Shown: piece after piece, positions 37,137-44,629 of the stretch
Layout: each line of letters opens with the position of its first letter
How positions within the stretch are numbered: the first letter of the stretch is position 1
Origin: Rhodocytophaga aerolata
Lineage (GTDB): Bacteria; Bacteroidota; Bacteroidia; Cytophagales; 172606-1
Reading direction: 5' to 3'
NCBI RefSeq assembly: GCF_030503435.1
Contig: NZ_JAUKPO010000026.1
Span: 38,743 to 102,742, forward strand
DNA: 64,000 nt
Program-made: the position numbers and the translations under genes
The notes under the pieces: model-generated
The model's input: only the letters and a program-made list of their open reading frames with translations
The model's database searches: none
What the model was told of the DNA's origin: nothing

Positions 37137-37176
37137 AGGTAGCGCTTTCAAATAGTTGTTATTAAGGAGTAAAAAA

Positions 37177-38685
37177 TTAAGGTTTGTCCCACCATAAGCG
37201 GGGTTCCTGGTAGTTGGATGGTCCAGGTAATTGCTTGTTTAGCGATTGTTCATCCTGTGGATAAGGAAAGCGCCTGGCAATCTGGCCACCGGGATTCAGG
37301 CTATGGGTAGCATTTACCGCCAGAGGTAATTCCGGATATCCGGTCCGGCGGTAATCTACCCAGGGTTCTGGTTGAAGAAACAAGGCAATGTATTTCTGGG
37401 TGATAATCGTTTTTAGATCAATTGCAAACTCCCCGGTTAAAGTGGCTTTAGCAGCCAGGTATGCAGCCCGTTTTTCCGCTATAGCATCTGGATCAGCTGC
37501 ATTGCTTACTACTTTATTGAAAGAGGCAGTTACTGCTTCAGTTAAAGCTGTTTGTGCCTTGGGATCAGATGCATTTAAGATCAGCCGGGCTTCTGCTTCA
37601 ATCAACTTAGCTTCTGCATAGGTAATGAAAGCCACCGGTGAAGTAGTAGAGCCATAATAGGGACCAATCAGGGAGAAGGCACCTGGAATACCGGCTACTC
37701 CGCCACGGTATTTTCCGGGTTGATAGGGTGTAGCAAAATAAGCTCTGCGGGGATCAACTACAGCGGCAGACTCCTGGGTGCTGGGGGCTGTTACTTCATT
37801 GCCGTTTAATAAGTTGACAAACGAAGCGCCCAAGCCTACCCAACCCGGACGGGAGGTGTTTTGCTGGTAAAAAGGATTGGCATTGGTCTGGGCGGCCCCA
37901 AAAACCACCTGTGCATCTCCTGCATTGGTAGTTATTCCTCTGTATTTTCCATCTGGTCCACCCTCATACAAATACGCCAGTGCCTGAGTGGCCGCTGTAG
38001 TAGCGTCCAGTTTACTCAAATGCAAGGCATAGCGGGCTTTGAGTGTCCAGGCTACGGCTAACCAGTTTTGCACATTTCCTTTAAATACCAGATCATCTGC
38101 TCCTGGAGGTGCTGTAGTAAAGGAAGTAGCCGGCTGATTTAGATCAGCAATTGCCTGGTCTAGTAATGTCTGGATACCTTCGTATACTTGCTGCTGAGAA
38201 TCGTACGTAGGAGCTGTATTTTCTCTACCCTGTAAAGCACTACTAAAAGGAATATCCCCAAAAGTATCTGTTAAGGTGCCATAGGTAAAGGCCGTTAAGA
38301 CTCTGGCAATACCTGTGTAATATGGAGCATTGGTAGTCTGACCTTTGTCGATAATGATACTCAACTCTTTCAGTACATTGCTGTAAAAATTCACCCATAT
38401 ACCGTTGAAGCGGCCGGGAATAGCCGTATAGTTATCGTTAGCGGTAGCATCGCCATTGGAACCTGCAGCCTGCTGCATTACCGTTGCTGACAATAATCCG
38501 GCATCCAGCCCCAGGTTATAGGCCAGTGTGCCCTGTGCTCCGGTGAGCACGACACTTAAGGGAGCCTCTGCCGGTACATTAGGGTTTACATTAGCTTCCT
38601 GCAAATCGCATGAGCTTAGCAACAGGACAAACAAGGTGAGCGGTAGTATATATAATTTCCTGAGTGGAAGGAATTTCTTGTTCAT
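37177..38685 (-). CDS. SusD/RagB-family nutrient-binding outer-membrane lipoprotein
   Basis: The ATG at 38685 gives 502 residues with a lipoprotein signal (LFVLLLSSCDLQ, C26); the 17 codons upstream add no signal feature. The sequence fits the SusD-like_2 type: NPNVPAEAPLSVVLTGAQGT, LTAFTYGTLTDTFGDIPFSS, KYIALFLQPEPWVDYRRTGY and the closing RFPYPQDEQSLN. SusD proteins sit over the SusC barrel and bind the ligand. The genes around it suggest a sulfated organic ligand. A palindromic repeat separates it from susC. Confidence 0.93.
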   Translation of the reverse strand: MNKKFLPLRKLYILPLTLFVLLLSSCDLQEANVNPNVPAEAPLSVVLTGAQGTLAYNLGLDAGLLSATVMQQAAGSNGDATANDNYTAIPGRFNGIWVNFYSNVLKELSIIIDKGQTTNAPYYTGIARVLTAFTYGTLTDTFGDIPFSSALQGRENTAPTYDSQQQVYEGIQTLLDQAIADLNQPATSFTTAPPGADDLVFKGNVQNWLAVAWTLKARYALHLSKLDATTAATQALAYLYEGGPDGKYRGITTNAGDAQVVFGAAQTNANPFYQQNTSRPGWVGLGASFVNLLNGNEVTAPSTQESAAVVDPRRAYFATPYQPGKYRGGVAGIPGAFSLIGPYYGSTTSPVAFITYAEAKLIEAEARLILNASDPKAQTALTEAVTASFNKVVSNAADPDAIAEKRAAYLAAKATLTGEFAIDLKTIITQKYIALFLQPEPWVDYRRTGYPELPLAVNATHSLNPGGQIARRFPYPQDEQSLNKQLPGPSNYQEPRLWWDKP

Positions 38686-38754
38686 ATTTCTAAATGATTT
38701 TATTCGGTTATAAAATTTACTATGTGTATTAAGCATTGAAGGTGCACTTTATGG

Positions 38755-38874
38755 AAAGCTTTTGCCTTCAAGGCCGGGTGGGCCTCGCCTTTGCAACGCC
38801 CCTGTATAGAATCCGCACAAACCGGCTCCCCATACCAAAGATTCTATAAGGTGGCTTATACAAAGGCTGTTATC
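38755..38874. repeat. Palindromic repeat, copy C, between susC and susD
   Basis: Third copy, closely like A. It has TTTTGCC, a GGCC-GGGTG-GGCC hairpin, and arms at 38787-38813 and 38840-38867 with perfect inner TATAGAATC/GATTCTATA. It occupies most of the 232-bp gap between the susC stop and the susD start, so the stem would form in the operon mRNA. Confidence 0.75.
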
Positions 38875-38917
38875 AGTTGTCAGCACATTCAATTGTTTAC
38901 AGTTCACACATCCTGGA

Positions 38918-41900
38918 TTAGAAAGTAAGATTGATAGAGGCTCCGTAGCTGCGGGTATTGGGCGTGGTCCAGAAGTCAATCCCTGAGAAATTGCTAAGGC
39001 CATTGCGTGTTCCCAGATCCGGATCGGAACCAGTGTAGTTGGTCGCTAACAGGAAGTTTCTGGCTGTTAGGGTGATGCTGGCTCTGGAAAGTTTCAAAGG
39101 GGCAATCAACTTTTCTGGCAAGGTATAGGTGAAGTTTACATCCCGCAAACGCAGCCAGTACAGGTCTTTCTCAATGTATAAGCCCTGAATATCAAAGGTG
39201 CGGCGGTACCAGGCCTGGCCAATTTTTACGGAAACATCATTAGGTGTGCCTTCACTGGCTTTTACCCCTTCAAATACATAGTCTTGTCCGCGGTTTTCGG
39301 TAGATTTATCCACCCCATTGAATACCATCTGCAGGCGTGGGGCATTGAATATATCAAAGCCATAGCGGGTGTCCAGGAAGAAAGAGAAAGCAAAGTTTTT
39401 ATAAGTAAACTCATTGCGTAAACCTGCATTGAATTTTGGGTTAGGATCGCCAATCTCCGTGAAAGAGGTATTTACAACCGGATAACCATAATTGGAATTA
39501 GGATTGCCGTTGGCCAGGGTTGGCTGATCATCAATCAGCACTTGTCCGTTTTCATTCTTCTTTACATCAATGCCATAAAATACACCATAGGGCTTGCCTA
39601 CCATGCCTCTGGCTTCCATCCAGATACCACCCAGGCTCACATTATTGATTCCTTCCGTCAGAGACAACACTTTGCTGATGTTTTTTGAATAGACTACTGA
39701 TGCATCCCAGGTGAAGCCGCCGGGAGTTTCAACTGGCGTAGCCCGCAGAGTTAACTCTACGCCTTTGTTAGAAATTTCACCAGCATTAATCAGGTTAAAC
39801 TGCGATCCGGTAGAAGAAGGAATGGCTACAGGTATAATCTGGTCCTGGCTTAGGTTGTTGTAATAGACTGCTTCCAGGCCAACACGGTTTCTGAGAAACT
39901 GCAGATCGGTGCCTACTTCCCAAGTTGAAATCCGTTCAGGCTTTAAATTCGGATTGCCCAGGGTATTGGAGTAGGCTAAGCCAGCCTGGTTGTTGAAAGG
40001 AAAGTTAATACCGCCTTGAATCCAGCCGGATGCATTGGCATTGTTGTAATACGTTAGCAGCGAATACGGATCGGCATCATTTCCTACCTGTGCATAGGTA
40101 GCCCGTACTTTGCCCAGAGACAACCATGAACTGTTGATTCCCAAGGCATCTGTAAATACCCAGCTGGTATTAATAGAAGGATAGAAGAAGGAGTTTTTGC
40201 CTTTGGCTAGCGTAGAAGTCCATTCGTTACGTCCGGTTAACTCTACAAACAACCAGTTTTTATAATCCAGGCGTACATCGGCATAGCCTGCCACCAGTTG
40301 CCGGCGGAGGGTCTGGTTGAAAGAGGTAGAGGTAGACGCATTGGAAATATTGAAGTTGCCAGGTACAATTAAACCATCTCCCCGGGTATTGATCTGGTTG
40401 CGGAACGAGTTGTAGAAGTTATGCCCCAACAATACCGAAAGTTTCAGATCACCGCCTAACTCTGGGGCAATGGTCAGGATAAAATCCGTGTTATAATCTC
40501 GGCGGGTATAGTTTACATCGTTAATGGTACCAGTAGGAACGCCGGAAGTGCCGCGGCTGAAGCCCCCTTTGCGTACATCCGTATAGCTGTCTAATCCGTA
40601 GCGGAAGGTGGATTTCAGCCAGGGAAGTATTTCATAGTTAGCCTCTGCAAAACTGATAAAGCGGTTCACCTCATCGTATTGCGGGTTCATATTCAGTGAC
40701 CAGTAGGGACTATCCCAGCCGCGGCCATTGGCATACGAACGGGAGTCTCCCCAGGGTTTGGCATTGGTAGGCGGCAACAGATAGGATTCAGGATTACTCC
40801 AGGGTTTGTCCAGGCCATTGGTAATATCAAAGTTTGGCGGTGTATTGATTAATGCCCGTACCACGTTGGTGTTGAAGCCACCCATCAACGCCCGGTTGTT
40901 GGCTCCGGAATTAATGTAGTTCATACCCCCAGCTATTTTGAATTTATCTGTTACGTTATAATCGCCGTTAAATCGGAAGGTAGACCGGTAAAAATCGGTA
41001 GTAGGAATCACGCCTGTCTGGTATAAACGTCCGGCAGAGAAGTAATAGCCTGCTTTTTCGGTATTGCCATATACACTTACGTGATGGCTTTGCGTTTTTC
41101 CTTTTACATAAAAATTATCTACATTATTATACCTGTTCACCGGAATACCATTGGAACGTGGATCATTCTGCCCGACAATCAACCCATTTTTATCGAATTG
41201 ATTGGGAATGCCTGAATAGGTAAGTGTATCCAGCAAAGCACCCCAGCTTTCATCGGAACCAGTCTGACCTGGTATTATATATTGGCCATTTAATCCATTG
41301 GAGAACTTCGTTTGCTGAGGTTGTACCCGACGGTTGAGTTCATCTACCGTGAAGGAACCGGAATACGATACATGGAATGGCTGATCGGTGTGTTTAGAGC
41401 CCCGTTTAGTGTTAATAATAACAGCTCCATTAGCTGCCCGGATTCCATATAAAGCCGCTGCCGCAGGACCTTTCAGTACCGTTACCGATTCAATATCGTC
41501 ACTGTTAATATCTACGGCCCGGTTGGAAGGGGTAGCCAGAGAATTTACATTGGTGATGTTTCCCAGAATATCCTGAATGGAGTTGTCTACAGGAATACCA
41601 TCCAGTACAAACAAAGGAGAGTTATTTCCCAATAAAGAAGAGTTTCCCCGGATACGTACAGTAGCAGAACCTCCTGGAGAGCCGCCACTGTTGCCGATCT
41701 GCACACCGGCCACTTTTCCGCTTAAGGCCGTTACTACATTCGGTTCACGGGCATTCACAATATCTTTACCTTTTACTTCTGCCAGACTGTAACCCAGCGC
41801 TTTGGTTTTACTTTCAATGCCTACGGCGGTTACTACAATTTCTTCCAGCAGTTTATCATCGCTAACCAGGGAGATATCAATAGCAGAGCGGTTGTTGATG

Positions 41901-42142
41901 GCGACTTCCTGGGTTTTAAAGCCAACAAAGCTAAAGTACAGGCTGGTACCGCCTGGAACTGTTTTGATACTGTATTTTCCATCAATATCCGTAACGGTGC
42001 CGGAATTGGTATTTTTGAACACCACATTCACCCCAGGCAGTGGCTCGCCTTTGGCATCAGTGACCTTTCCGGTAACCACCGAATCTTGTGCATAAACGCC
42101 CACTCCACCTAGCAGGAGGGCAATCAGTAAAATATATTTCAT
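38918..42142 (-). CDS. SusC/RagA-family TonB-linked outer-membrane protein
   Basis: A 1074-residue TonB-dependent transporter with signal peptide (MKYILLIALLLGGVGVYAQD). A carboxypeptidase-regulatory-like domain (about 20-100; GKVTDAKGEPLPGVNVVFKN) is followed by a plug (about 105-225; LSGKVAGVQIGNSGGSPGGS, NSPLFVLDGIPVDNSI, LYGIRAANGAVIINTKRGS) and a 22-strand barrel ending in the aromatic YGASINLTF. No TonB-box or N-terminal anti-sigma extension is apparent. It is the first protein-coding gene after the cysteine-rich leader and is paired with susD. It likely imports the product or substrate of the operon's sulfatases. Confidence 0.95.
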   Translation of the reverse strand: MKYILLIALLLGGVGVYAQDSVVTGKVTDAKGEPLPGVNVVFKNTNSGTVTDIDGKYSIKTVPGGTSLYFSFVGFKTQEVAINNRSAIDISLVSDDKLLEEIVVTAVGIESKTKALGYSLAEVKGKDIVNAREPNVVTALSGKVAGVQIGNSGGSPGGSATVRIRGNSSLLGNNSPLFVLDGIPVDNSIQDILGNITNVNSLATPSNRAVDINSDDIESVTVLKGPAAAALYGIRAANGAVIINTKRGSKHTDQPFHVSYSGSFTVDELNRRVQPQQTKFSNGLNGQYIIPGQTGSDESWGALLDTLTYSGIPNQFDKNGLIVGQNDPRSNGIPVNRYNNVDNFYVKGKTQSHHVSVYGNTEKAGYYFSAGRLYQTGVIPTTDFYRSTFRFNGDYNVTDKFKIAGGMNYINSGANNRALMGGFNTNVVRALINTPPNFDITNGLDKPWSNPESYLLPPTNAKPWGDSRSYANGRGWDSPYWSLNMNPQYDEVNRFISFAEANYEILPWLKSTFRYGLDSYTDVRKGGFSRGTSGVPTGTINDVNYTRRDYNTDFILTIAPELGGDLKLSVLLGHNFYNSFRNQINTRGDGLIVPGNFNISNASTSTSFNQTLRRQLVAGYADVRLDYKNWLFVELTGRNEWTSTLAKGKNSFFYPSINTSWVFTDALGINSSWLSLGKVRATYAQVGNDADPYSLLTYYNNANASGWIQGGINFPFNNQAGLAYSNTLGNPNLKPERISTWEVGTDLQFLRNRVGLEAVYYNNLSQDQIIPVAIPSSTGSQFNLINAGEISNKGVELTLRATPVETPGGFTWDASVVYSKNISKVLSLTEGINNVSLGGIWMEARGMVGKPYGVFYGIDVKKNENGQVLIDDQPTLANGNPNSNYGYPVVNTSFTEIGDPNPKFNAGLRNEFTYKNFAFSFFLDTRYGFDIFNAPRLQMVFNGVDKSTENRGQDYVFEGVKASEGTPNDVSVKIGQAWYRRTFDIQGLYIEKDLYWLRLRDVNFTYTLPEKLIAPLKLSRASITLTARNFLLATNYTGSDPDLGTRNGLSNFSGIDFWTTPNTRSYGASINLTF

Positions 42143-42187
42143 GTTGTATGTTGAAGTCTACTTTTGAGGCAATACTATTTTATCCAC

Positions 42188-42327
42188 CTGCCAAAGGGCA
42201 GATAGCTATTTTGTCTGTTATATAATCTGCTATAATAGCAGGCGTAAGAAGTTAGGGTGGGAGGTGGCTTGTGTAAACACTACCATCCCTGTAAATGCGT
42301 TGATCTGACCAGGTTTGGTTAAATCAA
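42188..42327 (-). promoter_or_regulatory. Hairpins between the second poly-Cys ORF and susC
   Basis: Read on the minus strand after the ORF stop, three stems occur. TTGAT and ACCA pair with TGGT and ATCAA (42300-42327). CTGCTATTATAGCAG (42227-42241) is a 6-bp stem. CTGCC-CTTT-GGCAG (42188-42201) lies 45 bp before susC. CGCCTGC beside the second stem can instead pair with GCAGGTG at the third, so alternative folds are possible. No strong U-tract follows, so termination is not proven. The arrangement fits translation-coupled attenuation. Confidence 0.45.
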
Positions 42328-42337
42328 GACAGGAAGG

Positions 42338-42439
42338 CTAGCGACAACAGCAACAACGACCTTGTGCATGCTTGAGGTTAGTGATGCATTTGGCAGAAAC
42401 TTGCAACGTACTAAGCTGTGTATTTTTAGGAGTGTTCAT
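42338..42439 (-). CDS. Poly-cysteine leader peptide 2, 33 residues
   Basis: An ATG at 42439 opens 33 codons starting MNTPKNTQLSTLQVSAK and ending HAQGRCCCCR before a TAG stop. Four consecutive Cys codons (TGT TGC TGT TGT) just before the end are the hallmark of an attenuator peptide. The start context ACACCTATGAA is the same as in the second ORF at 42806. It lies between the tRNA-Cys gene and susC, 195 bp upstream of the susC start. No membrane or signal feature is seen, so the peptide is likely a ribosome-stalling sensor of charged tRNA-Cys rather than a functional product; this role is inferred. Confidence 0.6.
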   Translation of the reverse strand: MNTPKNTQLSTLQVSAKCITNLKHAQGRCCCCR

Positions 42440-42560
42440 AGGTGTTGTGGTTTATGGTTTTATACACGTTGGCTAAGCTGTTATTCAGTATTCTCAGCGA
42501 TTAGCCTTTTGAAAACAGAAGCTATTTATATCAGGTGTTGATTTCATTCCTTTTAAAAAG

Positions 42561-42631
42561 AGGTCGCGAGCGGAATCGAACCGCTGTAGAAGGTTTTGCA
42601 GACCCATACCTGACCACTCGGACACGCGACC
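42561..42631 (-). tRNA. tRNA-Cys (GCA)
   Basis: A 71-nt cloverleaf. The acceptor GGTCGCG/CGCGACC is perfect, the T-stem AGCGG/CCGCT is perfect with loop TTCGATT, and the anticodon loop CTGCAAA carries GCA. CCA is not encoded; the discriminator is T (U73), standard for tRNA-Cys. Two stems are weak: the D-stem is TCC/GGT with a U-U end mismatch, and the anticodon stem TGGGT/ACCTT has an outer U-U mismatch and a G-U. It is on the same strand as, and lies between, two ORFs ending in Cys runs, and no separate promoter is seen, so it is probably cut from the leader of the susC transcript. Confidence 0.85.
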
Positions 42632-42698
42632 CTTTGGAATACACCTTAGGTAGCTACTATAGGAAAGTTGAAATCGGAATGTTTAATGCTGTGCTTTG

Positions 42699-42806
42699 TT
42701 AGCAACAACAGCGCCTCTTACTCTGGCTTTTCTTAGCCTGATGAACTATGTCGTTGCCGGCTATTGGGTAGTACCACACGTACTCAACTGGTGAAGGATT
42801 TTTCAT
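42699..42806 (-). CDS. Poly-cysteine leader peptide 1, 35 residues
   Basis: An ATG at 42806 opens 35 codons starting MKNPSPVEYVWYYPIAG and ending QSKRRCCC before a TAA stop (codons TGT TGT TGC). The start context ACACCTATGAA is identical over 11 bases to that of the ORF at 42439. It lies about 120 bp downstream of a near-consensus Bacteroidota promoter and 67 bp before the tRNA-Cys. Sequence outside the Cys run is unrelated to the second ORF, so the runs are the conserved feature. The role as a cysteine-starvation sensor is inferred from the pattern. Confidence 0.6.
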   Translation of the reverse strand: MKNPSPVEYVWYYPIAGNDIVHQAKKSQSKRRCCC

Positions 42807-42924
42807 AGGTGTCTTGTTTAACTGATGACTACAATCTAATTCGGAACAAGAGTTACCACTTGTTATTGAGAAGCTAGCTATAAAATAGATAGCCCTTTTT
42901 TTAAAAATATTCTCATTGATGCGT

Positions 42925-42957
42925 CAAAGGTAAAAAAAACTTTTTTATATTTCCAAA
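42925..42957 (-). promoter_or_regulatory. Promoter of the leader-susCD-sulfatase transcript
   Basis: On the minus strand TTTG (42954-42957), a 21-bp spacer and TACCTTTG (42925-42932) match the Bacteroidota sigma-ABfr consensus TTTG-N19-21-TAnnTTTG. Transcription would start near 42918, about 110 bp before the first poly-Cys ORF. Confidence 0.7.
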
Positions 42958-42980
42958 TCTCTATAGGAATAATATAGATT
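42956..42980. promoter_or_regulatory. Inverted repeat, candidate Rrf2 operator
   Basis: AATCTCTAT (42956-42964) is opposed by ATATAGATT (42972-42980) with one mismatch. It overlaps the -33 element of the leader promoter and TAAATTTG (42980-42987), a possible -7 element for the Rrf2 gene. Binding would affect both directions. Confidence 0.4.
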
Positions 42981-43026
42981 AAATTTGTTGATTACTTCAT
43001 TTTTTATAACCTATATATCTAAAAAT

Positions 43027-43461
43027 ATGTTATCTAAAAAAGCAAAATATGCCTTAAAAGCTTTGATCCTGCTTGCCCAGAACCCGGTAGAAGCTATGAT
43101 TATTGCTGATATTGCCACTAGACAAAACATTCCTAAAAAATTTTTGGAAGCCATTTTAGTAGAATTAAAAAAGAATGGCTTGTTGTATAGTAGCCGGGGA
43201 CGATTGGGCGGTTACCGCTTGCTAAAAAGTCCAAAAGATATTACTATTGGTCAGGTGATCCGTATAATTGATGATCCTTTAGTCAATCCGTTATGCTCAA
43301 GCCGTCAGGCATACACACCTTGTGTAGAATGTATACAAGAGGAAAACTGCATTATCCGGTTGACTATGCTAAAAGTACAGGAAGCAACAGTGAAAATTTT
43401 GGATAGTACCACCCTCTCTGATGCTGTTACTTACCATATGATACAGAATTACTATAGGTAA
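43027..43461 (+). CDS. Rrf2-family transcriptional regulator
   Basis: The ATG at 43027 gives 144 residues (MLSKKAKYALKALILLAQNP); the longer frame needs a TTG. The winged HTH (about 1-70) has IADIATRQNIPKKFLEAILV and the wing SSRGRLGGYRLLKSP. The loop carries four cysteines (C90, C99, C102, C108), including C-x2-C-x5-C, similar to Fe-S-binding IscR and its relatives. Rrf2 members include IscR, NsrR and the cysteine-metabolism repressor CymR. It is divergent from the poly-Cys leader, and an inverted repeat overlaps both promoters, so control of the sulfatase operon is likely. It may also lead the downstream chrB-like gene, 63 bp away. Confidence 0.9.
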   Translation: MLSKKAKYALKALILLAQNPVEAMIIADIATRQNIPKKFLEAILVELKKNGLLYSSRGRLGGYRLLKSPKDITIGQVIRIIDDPLVNPLCSSRQAYTPCVECIQEENCIIRLTMLKVQEATVKILDSTTLSDAVTYHMIQNYYR

Positions 43462-43524
43462 AAAAACAAAAAGAGTTGGAAAGTAGATCTATACCAACAG
43501 TAAAATTAATAGGTAGAAAAGGAT

Positions 43525-44385
43525 ATGAAATGGATTACCCGCGAACGCCCGAAGATAGACCGCATTGCTTGCCCCTGGCTGATCAAACGGTTTATTGATA
43601 AAGAGGCTCAAATCATCTTTGTGCCTGATAAAGAAGTGCTACAACAGGCAAAGGAAATGGAAGCTATACCATTTGATATACCCGGCGTGGAATTTACCCA
43701 CTATGAAGACCGATGCACGTTTGATTATTTTCTTCAAAAATACGCACTCACCGATCCTGCCTTGCAGGCGATAGCTCCCATTGTCCGGGGTGCCGATACA
43801 GATGATCACTCAGTGGCAAGCCAGTCGTCGGGTTTGTGGGCTATCTCTGCCGGACTGGCTTTTAACTATACCGATGATTATGAATTGCTGGAACAAGGAA
43901 TGCTGATTTATGATGCGCTCTATAGCTGGGCTAAATATTTGCAGAAAGAAAAACACACCCTAAACCCAACAGAGCAGTTGTTACTGCAAGTATTCAATAC
44001 CTATATGCAGCAGAAGGAAGGAGCCCTTAAAATTCCCTCCTGGGCCAAAGAATTAAAAGAGATCATCCAGGATCAGATAGATACTAATTTAAGCTTAAGT
44101 CTGAAAGAGATTTCAGAAGGCTTACAAGTAAATCCGGCGTATGTGTCCCGGGAGTTTTCCAAGTATTTCAATAATATGTCTTTTGGGGAGTACATCCGCA
44201 ACTTACGTATCGAAAAAGCCATAGACCTGCTTCATACCACCTCCAACTCCTTATCTGAGATAGCCTATTTGACGGGTTTTTCTGACCAAAGCCATTTCAC
44301 CCGCATTTTCAAAAAACACACCGGAAAAAATCCTTCCGATTACAGAAAAAATTTACCAAAAAGTAAAAAGCATACAAAAGAGTAA
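43525..44385 (+). CDS. ChrB-like chromate-resistance domain fused to an AraC HTH
   Basis: A 286-residue protein. Residues 1-145 match the C-terminal ChrB/chromate resistance domain: MKWITRERPKIDRIACPWLI, VEFTHYEDRCTFDYFLQKYA, IVRGADTDDHSVASQSSGLW. Residues 180-280 are an AraC-type HTH (LSLKEISEGLQVNPAYVSRE, LTGFSDQSHFTRIFKKHTG). ChrB regulates chromate efflux in other bacteria; here the domain sits N-terminal to a DNA-binding module, suggesting a one-component chromate or sulfate sensor. It is upstream of a TonB receptor and chrA on the same strand. Confidence 0.88.
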   Translation: MKWITRERPKIDRIACPWLIKRFIDKEAQIIFVPDKEVLQQAKEMEAIPFDIPGVEFTHYEDRCTFDYFLQKYALTDPALQAIAPIVRGADTDDHSVASQSSGLWAISAGLAFNYTDDYELLEQGMLIYDALYSWAKYLQKEKHTLNPTEQLLLQVFNTYMQQKEGALKIPSWAKELKEIIQDQIDTNLSLSLKEISEGLQVNPAYVSREFSKYFNNMSFGEYIRNLRIEKAIDLLHTTSNSLSEIAYLTGFSDQSHFTRIFKKHTGKNPSDYRKNLPKSKKHTKE

Positions 44386-44629
44386 ATTCTGTTCTATTTT
44401 CCTCCCCCAAGAGCCAGTATTATTGTGTCAGCAAAAGACTACTTATCCATGCGATCGGTAGATGTCTGCACAGTATTGTTTAAAATAGATAGGAAGGCAA
44501 TGAAGATCATACCTTTTCAACAATCTGAAAAGCATACTTTTCAGCAATAGTGAGAACCCTATAATAAATTGTTGCAAGCATACATTTGGGAGTGTTTTAC
44601 GAGTACCGGCTCCCGCTAACCAAACCACT

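Noticed and set aside
42188..42201. Hairpin before susC as a classical terminator
   Set aside because: No U-run follows the stem, so it is listed only as possible attenuator structure.
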